DNA of 64,000 nt from Akkermansia sp. RCC_12PD (GTDB lineage Bacteria; Verrucomicrobiota; Verrucomicrobiia; Verrucomicrobiales; Akkermansiaceae). The stretch lies in contig NZ_CP143889.1 in NCBI RefSeq assembly GCF_036417355.1, positions 558,001 to 622,000 of the forward strand. Direction: 5' to 3'. The position numbers and the translations under genes were made by a program. This document shows, piece after piece, positions 9,159 through 17,622 of the stretch; within the stretch, counting starts at the first letter, position 1; every line of letters begins with the position of its first letter. Below the pieces are notes generated by a model, which was not told the origin of the DNA, searched no databases, and was given only the letters and a program-made list of their open reading frames with translations.

Positions 9159-10343
9159 TCAAGATGTTATAGGATTTGAGGAACGGTTCCTGAGGAAGAT
9201 GAAGACGATGCCCGCCATAAGAAACAACAGCGCCCCCAATACGGAATAGCGCGTGTTCAAGAAGGTGATGAACAATCCGCAAACGGCCGTCCCCACCGTC
9301 GTTCCAAGGTTGGCGGACGCCAGAAACAGGCCATTGGCAAAGTCGGGAGCTTCCGGCGCGGCATCCGTGATGATGTATTGCATGTTGTTGCTGGCAATGC
9401 CCGCCAGAATTCCCAGAACAAAGATGATGGCTACTACCGGGATAAGCCAGCCCCCCAGCAGGAACAAGGACGCGTAAACCGCAACGAGGACAAACGGGAT
9501 AAGGGTTACACACCGCGCGGCATTCATGGAAAGCAGCCGACCCGCCAGGACGTTGCCGACGATATTGGCCAGTCCGTACACCAGCAATACCGTGCCAATG
9601 AGCGTGTAGGATATTTCCGTTACCGTTTTCAGATAGTCCGACAGGTAGCTGAAAAAGCCGAACATGGCCGCGTTGATCATTGTAACGGCCAGAATGGCCT
9701 GCCAGGTGACTGCCTTTTTCAGTACGCCGAGCTGCGCTCCATAGGAAAGCCGCTTCCGGACGGGCAGAGAGGGAACAAAGAGTAGCGTAGCCACAAGCAC
9801 CAGGGCATTCACGGCGGCAAAGAACAGCATGGCCATGGAGAATGATGCCATACTTGCAATGAAGCTGGTGACCGGAACGCCCAGAACCATTCCAGCCGAT
9901 ACACCGATGAACACTCTGGCAACCGCCTTCGGAGCCTTCGCCTTTCCTGCCGACGCCGCAGCCACCGTGAAGGCCATGGAAATGTAAACCGGGTGAAGAA
10001 AGGCGGGAATGGCCCGGACTATCAACATGACTGTAAAACTGTCGGTAAATGCTGAAACGAGATTGCTCAGCGTAAAGGTTCCCAGGGCCAGCAGCATGAC
10101 TGTCCTGCGGTTGACCCTGGAAAACAGCACCGGCATGACGGGAGCGGACAAAGCCACAATCAGCGCAAACAGGCCGACCGTCCAGCCGGCATCCGGCACG
10201 CTTATCTGAAACCTCTGCGCTATCTGGGGAAGAATCCCTACGACTCCCATTTCCGTATTGATGATGCCGAATACGCCTGCGGTGAGAATAAAGACAAGCA
10301 GACCTCCTGCATTCCCCGCATGCTGGTTATTTTCCCGTTTCAT
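9159..10343 (-). CDS. MFS drug/sugar exporter (AraJ/YdhP type)
   Basis: A 394-residue major-facilitator protein with twelve predicted helices. The first helix contains FGIINTEMGVVGILPQIA followed by the conserved PDAGWTVGLFALIVALSAP segment, and motif A appears as SRVNRRTVMLLALG between helices 2 and 3. This pattern fits the DHA1 AraJ/YdhP/purine-efflux subgroup, which exports small molecules by proton antiport. The substrate cannot be read from sequence. It is in the minus-strand group DUF3737-MFS-DUF418-cyclophilin-like, 83 bases below DUF3737. Confidence 0.88.
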   Translation of the reverse strand: MKRENNQHAGNAGGLLVFILTAGVFGIINTEMGVVGILPQIAQRFQISVPDAGWTVGLFALIVALSAPVMPVLFSRVNRRTVMLLALGTFTLSNLVSAFTDSFTVMLIVRAIPAFLHPVYISMAFTVAAASAGKAKAPKAVARVFIGVSAGMVLGVPVTSFIASMASFSMAMLFFAAVNALVLVATLLFVPSLPVRKRLSYGAQLGVLKKAVTWQAILAVTMINAAMFGFFSYLSDYLKTVTEISYTLIGTVLLVYGLANIVGNVLAGRLLSMNAARCVTLIPFVLVAVYASLFLLGGWLIPVVAIIFVLGILAGIASNNMQYIITDAAPEAPDFANGLFLASANLGTTVGTAVCGLFITFLNTRYSVLGALLFLMAGIVFIFLRNRSSNPITS

Positions 10344-10426
10344 CGTTTAATCGTGTCCGGTCCCTTTTTCCCTGTTCATTCCGTGTACTCCATTTCAGAG
10401 GTTATCTTGCCGGAGGAAGCCGGGCG

Positions 10427-11305
10427 TCACGCAACCTGCCCGGGACCGCTCCACGCTCCACGGGTTTCCACGGAACAGCAGCCCGGCGCCTTGCAGTGGC
10501 TGTCCAGAATGATTTCCCCGTACCCGTTCGCCACAATGCGGCCGCTGCGCGGATTTTTGACGCTACGGACCGTTCCGCTGATTTCCGCCTGCACGCTGGC
10601 GTACTCAAAGGCCAGATCGGCATCCTCCGTCATGGAACAGTTTTCCATGACCAGATCCGTGGCGTAGCACAAGGGCTGGGTCCCTGAAATCCGGCAATTG
10701 ACCAGGCGCAGGTTCTTCGAGTGCCAGCCCAGATATTCGCCGTCCAGCACGGAATCATATACCGTTACGTTTTCCGTGTTCCAGAAGGCATCCTTGGAAT
10801 GGATTTCCGCATTGCGTATTTCCACGTTTTTACAGTACTGGAAGGAATAGTTCCCCTGAAGCCGGAATTGATTGATCCGTATATCGGAACCGTGCATGAA
10901 TATGTAGTCGCCCTTGCCCGCCGCCACTTGGTCCAGTTCCACATGGCGGCAATGCCAGAGGGTTTCCTGGGCATTGGGCAGCCGGACGCGCTCCAGCTTC
11001 AGCCCGTCCATGTCGCGGAACATTTTCGGGGCTTCAACAAGGGTGTCCACCATGTGCAAATTCCTGCAATACCAGATGGCGGCCCGGGCCCCTTCCCGGA
11101 AGATGCAGTTCCTGACGAGAAGGTCTTCATTGTGCCAGAAGGGGTATTTCCCCGTGAATTCACATTGAACGGCTTCAATTCCGAAGCATTCCTTCAAGGC
11201 CGATTCTCCGGGGAGGATCGTCACATTGCGGAGTCTCAGGTTGCGGGTGGCAAAGAGGGGGCGTTCGCCTCCGTACGATGCGTTGCTGATGTATTCTTTT
11301 TTCAT
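10427..11305 (-). CDS. DUF3737 family protein (right-handed beta-helix-like)
   Basis: A 292-residue protein without signal peptide or membrane helix. It is built from short repeating strands with Asn/Cys ladders (for example LRNVTILPGE, VRNCIFREG, MVDTLVEAP, LVNCRISGTQ, MENCSMTED), which suggests a parallel beta helix like pentapeptide-repeat or pectate-lyase folds. The pattern matches DUF3737, whose activity is unknown. The start YISNASYGGERPLFATRNLRL and the late GEIILDSHC segment are typical of that family. It is probably first in the group with the MFS, DUF418 and cyclophilin-like genes. Confidence 0.85.
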   Translation of the reverse strand: MKKEYISNASYGGERPLFATRNLRLRNVTILPGESALKECFGIEAVQCEFTGKYPFWHNEDLLVRNCIFREGARAAIWYCRNLHMVDTLVEAPKMFRDMDGLKLERVRLPNAQETLWHCRHVELDQVAAGKGDYIFMHGSDIRINQFRLQGNYSFQYCKNVEIRNAEIHSKDAFWNTENVTVYDSVLDGEYLGWHSKNLRLVNCRISGTQPLCYATDLVMENCSMTEDADLAFEYASVQAEISGTVRSVKNPRSGRIVANGYGEIILDSHCKAPGCCSVETRGAWSGPGQVA

Positions 11306-11590
11306 GATGATGTGTGTTGTTGAAAGTATCGTTAATGTCTGCCGGGGCAGGAGATTTTTTGAAAGGACGCTTGTGATGCGCCTGTTCTTCAGGGTTTGTA
11401 ATTTTTGCTGTTTGTATTCAGGGTTAAAGTTAGAATAACTGTAATAAGAACGGATCGTTTTTCCGCAGCGGTATGAAGGATTGTTTCCGGCGGCAGGCTG
11501 ATTGGTGTTGGCTCAAGGAAGCTCCGACAGAAAACATCTATTAAACGTTGTTAATACAATAAGGTAGGAAAAGATTAGGAGAAAGGGTAG

Positions 11591-12547
11591 TCATGGAATT
11601 CCTTTCCGGATGTGGCTGCCGGAAGGTTTTCTGATCAGGGAGATGCTGAAAAGGATGATGCAGAGACCCATTATTTGAATCCAGCTTATCTCCTCCCCAC
11701 CTAGCATCGTACCCAGAACCACCGCCACAAGCGGGTTTGCGTAGGCATGGGTGCCTACTTCCGTTGCCGGGCGCACCTTGAGGAGCCAGATGTAGCTGGT
11801 GTAAGCAAGGATGGAACCGAACAGGATCAAATAGACCAGGGAAAGCCATGCGGCGGACGGAATCGCTTCCCAACTGACGGCATCCGTTTCACGGCCCAGG
11901 AACGAACAGACCCAGAACATGCCGCCGGCAAAAAGCATTTGCCACGCCGCACCGGCAAAATCGTTCACTTCCTCTTCGGAAGACGATTTGTATTTTGCAT
12001 ACAGTGTTCCGAGAGCCCAGGAGATGCAGCCTACGACCAGGAGAACCACGCCATATTCGTGATGGACGTTTTTCCCGCCGTGGAAGAGCTGTTCCAGGAA
12101 CAGAAGCCCCACCCCCAGGAATCCCGTGACAATGCCTATGGAAACGGCAGGAAGCCTGAAATTTGTTTTCCACATGGGGATGTCCAGAGCCATGATCCAG
12201 ATGACGGTTGACGATGCAAGGATGGCCACCAGGCTGCTGCTCAAGTATTGCTGGGCGAGCATGATGACCGCCATGTCAATGAAAAGCAGGATAATTCCAC
12301 TGACGGCGGATTTCCGGATCAGGCCGCCCCGGAAGATGCCCTCCCCCCGGATGCGGCTAAAGGTCAGCAGCAGTATTCCCGCCGCACTGAAACGCAGGCC
12401 TCCCAACAGGAAGGGTGGAAATCCCCTGAGGGCCACGCCAATGAAATAGTAAGTGGACCCCCAAACGACGTAGATCAGAAAATACGCAAGGATAACGGCC
12501 AGGTATCCCGGTTCTTTTTTTGTCGTGCTTTCCGTCATTGTCGTCAT
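11591..12547 (-). CDS. EamA-domain DMT-superfamily exporter
   Basis: A 318-residue membrane protein with ten hydrophobic helices arranged as two EamA repeats. The first carries YVVWGSTYYFIGVALRGFPPFLLGGLRF, the typical RhaT/YedA-like signature, and the second repeat ends in the conserved NPLVAVVLGTMLGGEEISW segment. Members export amino acids, metabolites or drugs; the substrate here is unknown. It lies 285 bases upstream of DUF3737 on the same strand and 150 bases downstream of the hydrolase, so it may be transcribed alone. It belongs to the same accessory neighbourhood of exporters and an AraC regulator. Confidence 0.88.
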   Translation of the reverse strand: MTTMTESTTKKEPGYLAVILAYFLIYVVWGSTYYFIGVALRGFPPFLLGGLRFSAAGILLLTFSRIRGEGIFRGGLIRKSAVSGIILLFIDMAVIMLAQQYLSSSLVAILASSTVIWIMALDIPMWKTNFRLPAVSIGIVTGFLGVGLLFLEQLFHGGKNVHHEYGVVLLVVGCISWALGTLYAKYKSSSEEEVNDFAGAAWQMLFAGGMFWVCSFLGRETDAVSWEAIPSAAWLSLVYLILFGSILAYTSYIWLLKVRPATEVGTHAYANPLVAVVLGTMLGGEEISWIQIMGLCIILFSISLIRKPSGSHIRKGIP

Positions 12548-12697
12548 GTTCCGGTGTCGATTTCTGCGGAGGACTTATCAGGAGAAAGCCATGCAGGTTT
12601 TCCTGTTTGTCCCTGTTTTATTCGTGAACCGCCGGGAGCATCGCCGCGGGAAGGTCCGTGACCAATGCTCCCGGCCCGTTCTTTTAACGCGGGAGGA

Positions 12698-13762
12698 TTA
12701 TTTCAGGTTTTTAGTGAAGAAGTCCGTCAGCTTGTCGAACGGAATCAGGTTTACCCGGTCATAGAGGTCCACATGTCCAGCCTTGGGCACCCAGTACAGT
12801 TCCTTGGGTTCGGCAGCCCTCCGGTACGCGTCTTCGCTGAATTCCCGTGAATGTGCCTCCTCGCCCGTGATGAACAACAGGGCGCGGGGGGAGATGGTTT
12901 CAATGTCCACAAACGGATGGAAGTTCATGAATTTTACGTTGCTGGTCAGTGTGGGATGCGTGGTCAGTTCCGGCGACTGGCCGCTGGGGGTGAATTCGCC
13001 TCTCGGAGTACGGTAGAATTCATAGAATTCCCTTTCAATGGGGTGGGAATTTTCGTTGAGTTCATGCACTGTTCCGCTGGTGTATTTGGCTGCCCCGCCG
13101 GTGAATTCCACATAACGCTGTTTCGCCGCTTCCGCGAGAATCTTCTTCCTTTGTTCAAGAGTCTGCGATTTCCAGAGCCCATTGCGGTTGGCCGCACCCA
13201 TGTCATACATGCTAACGGTGGCGACGGCTTTCAGCCGCGGGTCGATTTTGGCGGCGCTAACGGCAAAGCTTCCGCTGCCGCAAATCCCGATGGCCCCGAT
13301 GCGGCCGCGGTCGACAAACGGGCGCGTGCCCAAAAAGTCCACGGCCGCGCTGAAAGCTTCGGCATACATGTCCGGAGAGACGGCGTTGCGGGGTTCTCCC
13401 GCACTTTCACCCCAGAAGGGGAGATCAATGGCCAGCGTCACGAATCCCCGTTCAGCCATTTTCGCGGCGTACAGGTTCGCACTCTGTTCCTTGACGGCGC
13501 CCATGGGATGCCCCACGACGATGGCGGGGTATTTCGCATCCTTGTCCATATCTCCGGGCAGGAACAGGTTTCCCGCCACCTTCATTTTATACTGGTTGTT
13601 GAATTCAACTTTCTGAGAGGCGACCTTGCCGCTCTTGTAGAAGTTGTCCGCGTCCGCGGGCTTGTCCGCCGCGCAGGCAATGCCACCGGACATGACGAGC
13701 GCGCCCAGGGCCGTTGCCGTGAGGTTTTTTACCTTGCGGTTGATGATGGATTTCGAGTTCAT
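12698..13762 (-). CDS. Secreted alpha/beta hydrolase
   Basis: A 354-residue protein. I chose the ATG at 13762 because it gives a good Sec signal peptide (basic N-terminus, hydrophobic core, cleavage near IACAADK); the reading frame stays open further upstream but that part looks non-coding. The fold is that of a DLH/YcjY-like hydrolase: VGHPMGAVKEQSANLYAAKMAERGFVTLAIDLPFWGES, a nucleophile elbow GICGSGSF, and a C-terminal KAGHVDLYDR with the likely catalytic His. Such enzymes hydrolyse esters or related bonds; the substrate is unknown. It is divergent from an AraC regulator, a common arrangement for regulator and target. Confidence 0.85.
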   Translation of the reverse strand: MNSKSIINRKVKNLTATALGALVMSGGIACAADKPADADNFYKSGKVASQKVEFNNQYKMKVAGNLFLPGDMDKDAKYPAIVVGHPMGAVKEQSANLYAAKMAERGFVTLAIDLPFWGESAGEPRNAVSPDMYAEAFSAAVDFLGTRPFVDRGRIGAIGICGSGSFAVSAAKIDPRLKAVATVSMYDMGAANRNGLWKSQTLEQRKKILAEAAKQRYVEFTGGAAKYTSGTVHELNENSHPIEREFYEFYRTPRGEFTPSGQSPELTTHPTLTSNVKFMNFHPFVDIETISPRALLFITGEEAHSREFSEDAYRRAAEPKELYWVPKAGHVDLYDRVNLIPFDKLTDFFTKNLK

Positions 13763-13983
13763 TGCCTGTTTCTTTCTGTTTGCTTGATTGATGTTTTTCA
13801 TGGGGCGGAGGGAGGGTTTCCGGCATGTTTCAGCGCAGCTTCCTTGCCCCAGGCCGCCGGGGGGGGTGGCGGGAAACGGGATGTGCTTCACCTCTCCCAC
13901 CTTTCCCCTTTACGGTCCTGTCCGGTCTTCCAACCGAATAATGGCAATATAACAGAATATCCGGAAATCAGTTAGCCCGATAC

Positions 13984-14011
13984 TTTTGCATTATTGCCCA
14001 ATCCTGCAAAA
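13984..14011. promoter_or_regulatory. Perfect inverted repeat, candidate AraC operator
   Basis: TTTTGCA (13984-13990) and its exact complement TGCAAAA (14005-14011) are separated by 14 bases. The repeat ends 15 bases before the -35 box of the AraC promoter and lies in the divergent region, a suitable place for an activator or autorepressor. Assignment to the AraC protein is inference. Confidence 0.45.
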
Positions 14012-14026
14012 TGGAGATGAATGGGA

Positions 14027-14054
14027 TTGCTCCCGGCCATTCCTTGAATACAAT
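14027..14054 (+). promoter_or_regulatory. Candidate promoter of the AraC gene
   Basis: TTGCTC (14027-14032) and TACAAT (14049-14054) are 16 bases apart. The -10 box ends 9 bases before the ATG at 14064, which supports this start over the upstream in-frame Met and implies a very short leader. Confidence 0.5.
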
Positions 14055-14063
14055 GGGGACATC

Positions 14064-15011
14064 ATGAAATGGACGAATGAAATGAAGAAGGGGTTTCCCG
14101 AAGTTCCTTCCTTTCCTGCCGCACATGAACCGTTACGGCTTGCCGGTATGATTGCCAAATGGACGGAAGGGAAGCACCGGACAGAGACGGCTATTCCCGG
14201 ACTGGTGCTTCACCGCTGGTCGTCCCCCACGGAGCCGAGCAGCTATATGTTCGCTCCCCATCTTTGCCTGATTGCACAAGGGGTCAAGCGCATCCTGCTG
14301 GGGGATGAGGCCTATGTCTATGACGCGCAAACGTTCGTGGTTTCTTCCGTGGAGCTCCCGATCGTTTCCCACGTCCTGGAAGCCACTCCGGAAAAGCCCT
14401 ACCTGGGGTTGACGCTGGAACTTGATTTGAAAGAGATATCCCGGCTCATGCTCCACGGCAGCCTCCCCCCGGCCAGTTCCAGCCCGACGGACCGGGGAAT
14501 AGGCGTCAGCAAGCTGACGCCGCCTCTGCTCAACGCCGTGGAACGCCTGCTGGCATTGCTGGATACTCCGGAGGAAATTCCCGTTTTCCAGCGCCTGGTG
14601 GAACAGGAAATTTACTACCGCCTGCTGATGGACGAAGGCCAGGGAACCCGGTTGAGGCAGATCATCATGGCGGAGAGCCGCAGCAACCAGATCGCACGGG
14701 CCATTGACTGGATGAAACGGCATTTCGACCAGCCCCTGCATATCAGCGAACTGGCGAAACACGCAGGAATGAGCCCTTCCGGCTTTCATCAGCATTTCCG
14801 CGCCCTGACGGCCATCAGTCCGCTCCAGTTTCAAAAGAGAATCCGCCTGAATGAGGCCAGGCGCCTCATGCTTCTGGAAAACATGGACGCGGGGAATGCC
14901 GCCTTCCGGGTGGGCTATGAAAGCCCCACCCAGTTCAACCGGGAGTACAAGCGCATGTTCGGAAATCCGCCCCGCACGGATATTAAAATGCTGCAATCCG
15001 CGCAAGTCTGA
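14064..15011 (+). CDS. AraC-family transcriptional regulator with AraC_N domain
   Basis: A 315-residue regulator. Residues of about 35-190 form the AraC_N cupin-like ligand domain (SSYMFAPHLCLIAQGVKRILLGDEAYVYDAQ) and residues of about 205-305 two helix-turn-helix motifs (HISELAKHAGMSPSGFHQHFRALTAISPLQFQK and the second with GYESPTQFNREYKRMFG). The ATG at 14064 is chosen because a promoter lies directly in front of it; the frame is open 26 codons further upstream. It is divergent from the hydrolase gene and is the likely regulator of that gene and perhaps of the exporters beyond. Confidence 0.9.
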   Translation: MKWTNEMKKGFPEVPSFPAAHEPLRLAGMIAKWTEGKHRTETAIPGLVLHRWSSPTEPSSYMFAPHLCLIAQGVKRILLGDEAYVYDAQTFVVSSVELPIVSHVLEATPEKPYLGLTLELDLKEISRLMLHGSLPPASSSPTDRGIGVSKLTPPLLNAVERLLALLDTPEEIPVFQRLVEQEIYYRLLMDEGQGTRLRQIIMAESRSNQIARAIDWMKRHFDQPLHISELAKHAGMSPSGFHQHFRALTAISPLQFQKRIRLNEARRLMLLENMDAGNAAFRVGYESPTQFNREYKRMFGNPPRTDIKMLQSAQV

Positions 15012-15051
15012 CGGGAATCAAGGAAGGCCTGCCCAACGGCAGCCCCCAGAC

Positions 15052-15100
15052 AAAAAAGAGGCCGCCCTTCCCCGGTTGAATTACCCGGGAGAGGCGGCCC
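15052..15100 (-). terminator. Intrinsic terminator of pnp
   Basis: On the minus strand GGCCGCC (complement of 15093-15099) pairs with GGCGGCC (complement of 15060-15066), with an inner CCCGG/CCGGG pairing, and is followed by CTC and six T (15052-15057). It lies about 30 bases after the pnp stop. Confidence 0.8.
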
Positions 15101-15128
15101 CTATGATTACAGGCTCAACGGAGAACCG

Positions 15129-17270
15129 TTATTCCGTGATGCCGGCGGCTTCGGCTTCGGCAGCCTTGGCGTCGCGCAGAGCGGCACGGATGGACATTTT
15201 CACGCGGCCCTTGTCGTCGATACCGATGCACTTGGCAGTCACCACGTCTCCCACGCTGACGACGTCTTCCGTCTTCACCGTGCGGCCTTCGGCCAGTTCG
15301 GAGATGTGAATGAGGCCATCCTTGCCGGGCAGCACTTCCATGAACGCCCCAAAGGTGGTCGTGGAAACGATCTTGCCGGTGTACAGCTCACCGATTTCAA
15401 TGGTCTTGAACATGCGGGTGACCAGTTCCATGGCGCGGTCCAGGCCTTCCTGCTTGGAGGCGTAGATGTGCACGGTGCCGTCTTCCTCAATGTTGATGTC
15501 AGCACCGGATTCCGCCTGGATGGCCTTGATGTTCTTGCCGCCGGGGCCAATCAGTTCGCCAATGCGGTCGGCGGGAATCTTGGTGGATTCAATGCGGGGA
15601 GCGTTCGGGCTCATTTCCGCCGGGGCGGCAATGGCTTCATGCATCACGTTCAGTACGTCGGAACGGCCCTTCTTGGCCACATAGATGGCTTCTTCCAAAA
15701 TGTCCAGCGGGATGCCGGGGAGCTTGAGGTCCAGCTGGTAGCCGGTGACGCCCGCATCCGTGCCGCAAAGCTTGAAGTCCATGTCGCCGTAGAAGTCTTC
15801 GGAACCGATGATATCCAGAAGGGTCACGTAGCGTTCCATCTGGTCGCCGTTGAATTCGGTCACCAGGCCTACGGAGATGCCGGCTACCGGACGGATCAGC
15901 GGAACCCCGGCGGCCAGCAGGGACATGGTGCCCGCGCAGACGGTGGCCATGGAGGTGGAGCCGTTGGATTCCATGACTTCCGAGGAAACGCGGATGGCAT
16001 AGGGGAAGTCCGCATCCGCCGGAATGACGGGAGCGATGGAACGTTCCGCAAGGGCGCCATGGCCAATTTCACGGCGGTTCTGGCCGCCGAAACGGCCCGT
16101 ATCGCCCACGGAGAAGGGCGGGAAGTTGTAGTGCAGAATGAAGCGCTTGGTGTCTTCACCGCCGGTGTAGGAGTCAAAGTACTGTCTTTCTTCCAGCGGA
16201 GCCAGCGTGGCAAGGGCCATGGCCATGGTTTCGCCGCGGGCGAAGAGGGCGGAACCGTGAACGACGGAAGGCAGGCAGTTGATTTCCGCCGTCAGGGGAC
16301 GGAGTTGCTTGAGTTCGCGGCCGTCGGCACGCTTGTTCTTTTCCATGATGGAAATGCGGAAGGCCTTTTTCTGGATGTATTCAAATACCTGCTCCACGTC
16401 AAAGTCCGTGGCTTCCGGATGGCGTTCCTTGATGGCGGCTTCCACTTCGTCGCGCAGGGCGCCCACCTTTTTCTGGCGTTCAACCTTGCTGTCGGCGTAA
16501 ATGGCGTCTTCAATGCGGTCTCCGGCGATTTCATAGCCGATTTCCAGAAGTTCCGGCTTGGCGACAATCAGTTCATAGGAGCGCTTGGGCTTGCCGGCCA
16601 CGCGGGCCAGTTCTTCCTGCGCTTCGCAAAGCTTGGTAACGTTTTCCTGGGCAAAGCGGAGAGCCTGCACGAATTCTTCTTCCGGCAGCTCATTCGCGGA
16701 GCCTTCAATCATGATCACGTCTTTCTTGTTGCCCACGTACACCAAGTCCAGGGTGCTTTCCTTGCGCTGGGTATTGGTGGGGTTGATGACGAACTGGCCA
16801 TCGATTTTACCGACGCGCACGGCGCCCACGGGGCCCTGGAAAGGAATGTCGGACACGCAGAGGGCGGCGGAAGCGCCGTTGATGCTGAGAATGTCGGAAT
16901 CGTTTTCACCGTCCGCGGAGAGCAGGATGGCGATCACCTGGGTATCGTAAAGATAGCCTTTGGGGAAAAGGGGGCGCAGCGGACGGTCCGTCATGCGGCA
17001 GGTCAGGATTTCCTTTTCCGTGGGACGGCCTTCGCGCTTGAAGTAGCCGCCGGGGAACATGCCCGCCGCAGCGGCTTTTTCCTTGTATTCCACGGACAGG
17101 GGGAAGAAGGTCTGGCCTTCCTTCACCTTGGTGGCGCTGACAGCCGTGACCAGAACCACGGTGTCTCCGCAACGCACTGTCACGGCGCCGTCCGCAAGAC
17201 GTGCCATTTTACCGGTTTCAATCGTAACGGGATTTGTACCAACGTTGCATTCAACTGAATGTATGCTCAT
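15129..17270 (-). CDS. pnp: Polyribonucleotide nucleotidyltransferase (PNPase)
   Basis: A 713-residue trimeric 3'-to-5' phosphorolytic exoribonuclease, a core of RNA turnover. Domain order is first RNase PH-like core (about 1-140, GDTVVLVTAV and FFPLSVEYKEK), alpha-helical linker (about 235-320), second RNase PH core (about 320-540, RADGRELKQLRPL, FPPFSVGDTGR and the DFKLCGTDAGVTGYQLDLK metal site), KH domain (about 553-610, IPADRIGELIGPGGKNIKAI) and S1 domain (about 622-690). The ATG at 17270 is preferred to the TTG six codons earlier because it gives the usual MSIHSVECNVG start. The upstream gene is an efflux channel rather than rpsO, and the candidate promoter leaves a leader of about 280 bases. 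Confidence 0.96.
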   Translation of the reverse strand: MSIHSVECNVGTNPVTIETGKMARLADGAVTVRCGDTVVLVTAVSATKVKEGQTFFPLSVEYKEKAAAAGMFPGGYFKREGRPTEKEILTCRMTDRPLRPLFPKGYLYDTQVIAILLSADGENDSDILSINGASAALCVSDIPFQGPVGAVRVGKIDGQFVINPTNTQRKESTLDLVYVGNKKDVIMIEGSANELPEEEFVQALRFAQENVTKLCEAQEELARVAGKPKRSYELIVAKPELLEIGYEIAGDRIEDAIYADSKVERQKKVGALRDEVEAAIKERHPEATDFDVEQVFEYIQKKAFRISIMEKNKRADGRELKQLRPLTAEINCLPSVVHGSALFARGETMAMALATLAPLEERQYFDSYTGGEDTKRFILHYNFPPFSVGDTGRFGGQNRREIGHGALAERSIAPVIPADADFPYAIRVSSEVMESNGSTSMATVCAGTMSLLAAGVPLIRPVAGISVGLVTEFNGDQMERYVTLLDIIGSEDFYGDMDFKLCGTDAGVTGYQLDLKLPGIPLDILEEAIYVAKKGRSDVLNVMHEAIAAPAEMSPNAPRIESTKIPADRIGELIGPGGKNIKAIQAESGADINIEEDGTVHIYASKQEGLDRAMELVTRMFKTIEIGELYTGKIVSTTTFGAFMEVLPGKDGLIHISELAEGRTVKTEDVVSVGDVVTAKCIGIDDKGRVKMSIRAALRDAKAAEAEAAGITE

Positions 17271-17622
17271 TATATTATTGTCTTTCAATCACCCGCAGCC
17301 TCATCTGCTCATCCAGGCCGGCTCCGGGCGGAAAACCTGAATGACGTTAGGTACGGGCAGTGCCTCAGGAAGAACTTATTCGCGGCCCTCGCTTCCCGGA
17401 ATGGAAAAAGGACTCGCGCGGCAGGACGCACATCCCATGCGGATCAAGCGTTCCATGCCAGTCTTACCGGCCTGACAGCCCGTGAAAATCCGAAAATTTC
17501 TCAAGGCATGCCCGATGAAAAACGAGCGGGAACGCAGTCCCCGAACGTCGGATGCCAGCATAGTCCCTGTCAAGGATAATGCAAGCAAATAGTTCGATAA
17601 CGCGCCTTTCCGCAGTTTTCCC
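17271..17622 (-). promoter_or_regulatory. Long pnp leader region with candidate promoter
   Basis: No gene is supported in these 352 bases. On the minus strand TTGCAT (17579-17584) and TATGCT (17557-17562) are 16 bases apart, giving a transcript starting near 17550 and a leader of about 280 bases. pnp is autoregulated through its leader in enterobacteria; whether that holds here is unknown. No strong hairpin was recognised by eye. Confidence 0.35.

Larger units (their letters stand above)
13763..14063. promoter_or_regulatory. Divergent control region between hydrolase and AraC genes
   Basis: About 300 bases without a gene. The part near 13930-14010 is more AT-rich than its surroundings and holds the inverted repeat and the AraC promoter listed separately. 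The part from 13763 to about 13930 shows no clear signal, and the hydrolase promoter was not recognised with confidence. Confidence 0.5.

Noticed and set aside
15306-17258. A long open frame (650 codons) opposite pnp
   Set aside because: pnp is unmistakable on the minus strand. The plus-strand frame is a by-product of high GC and codon bias and has no recognised motif.
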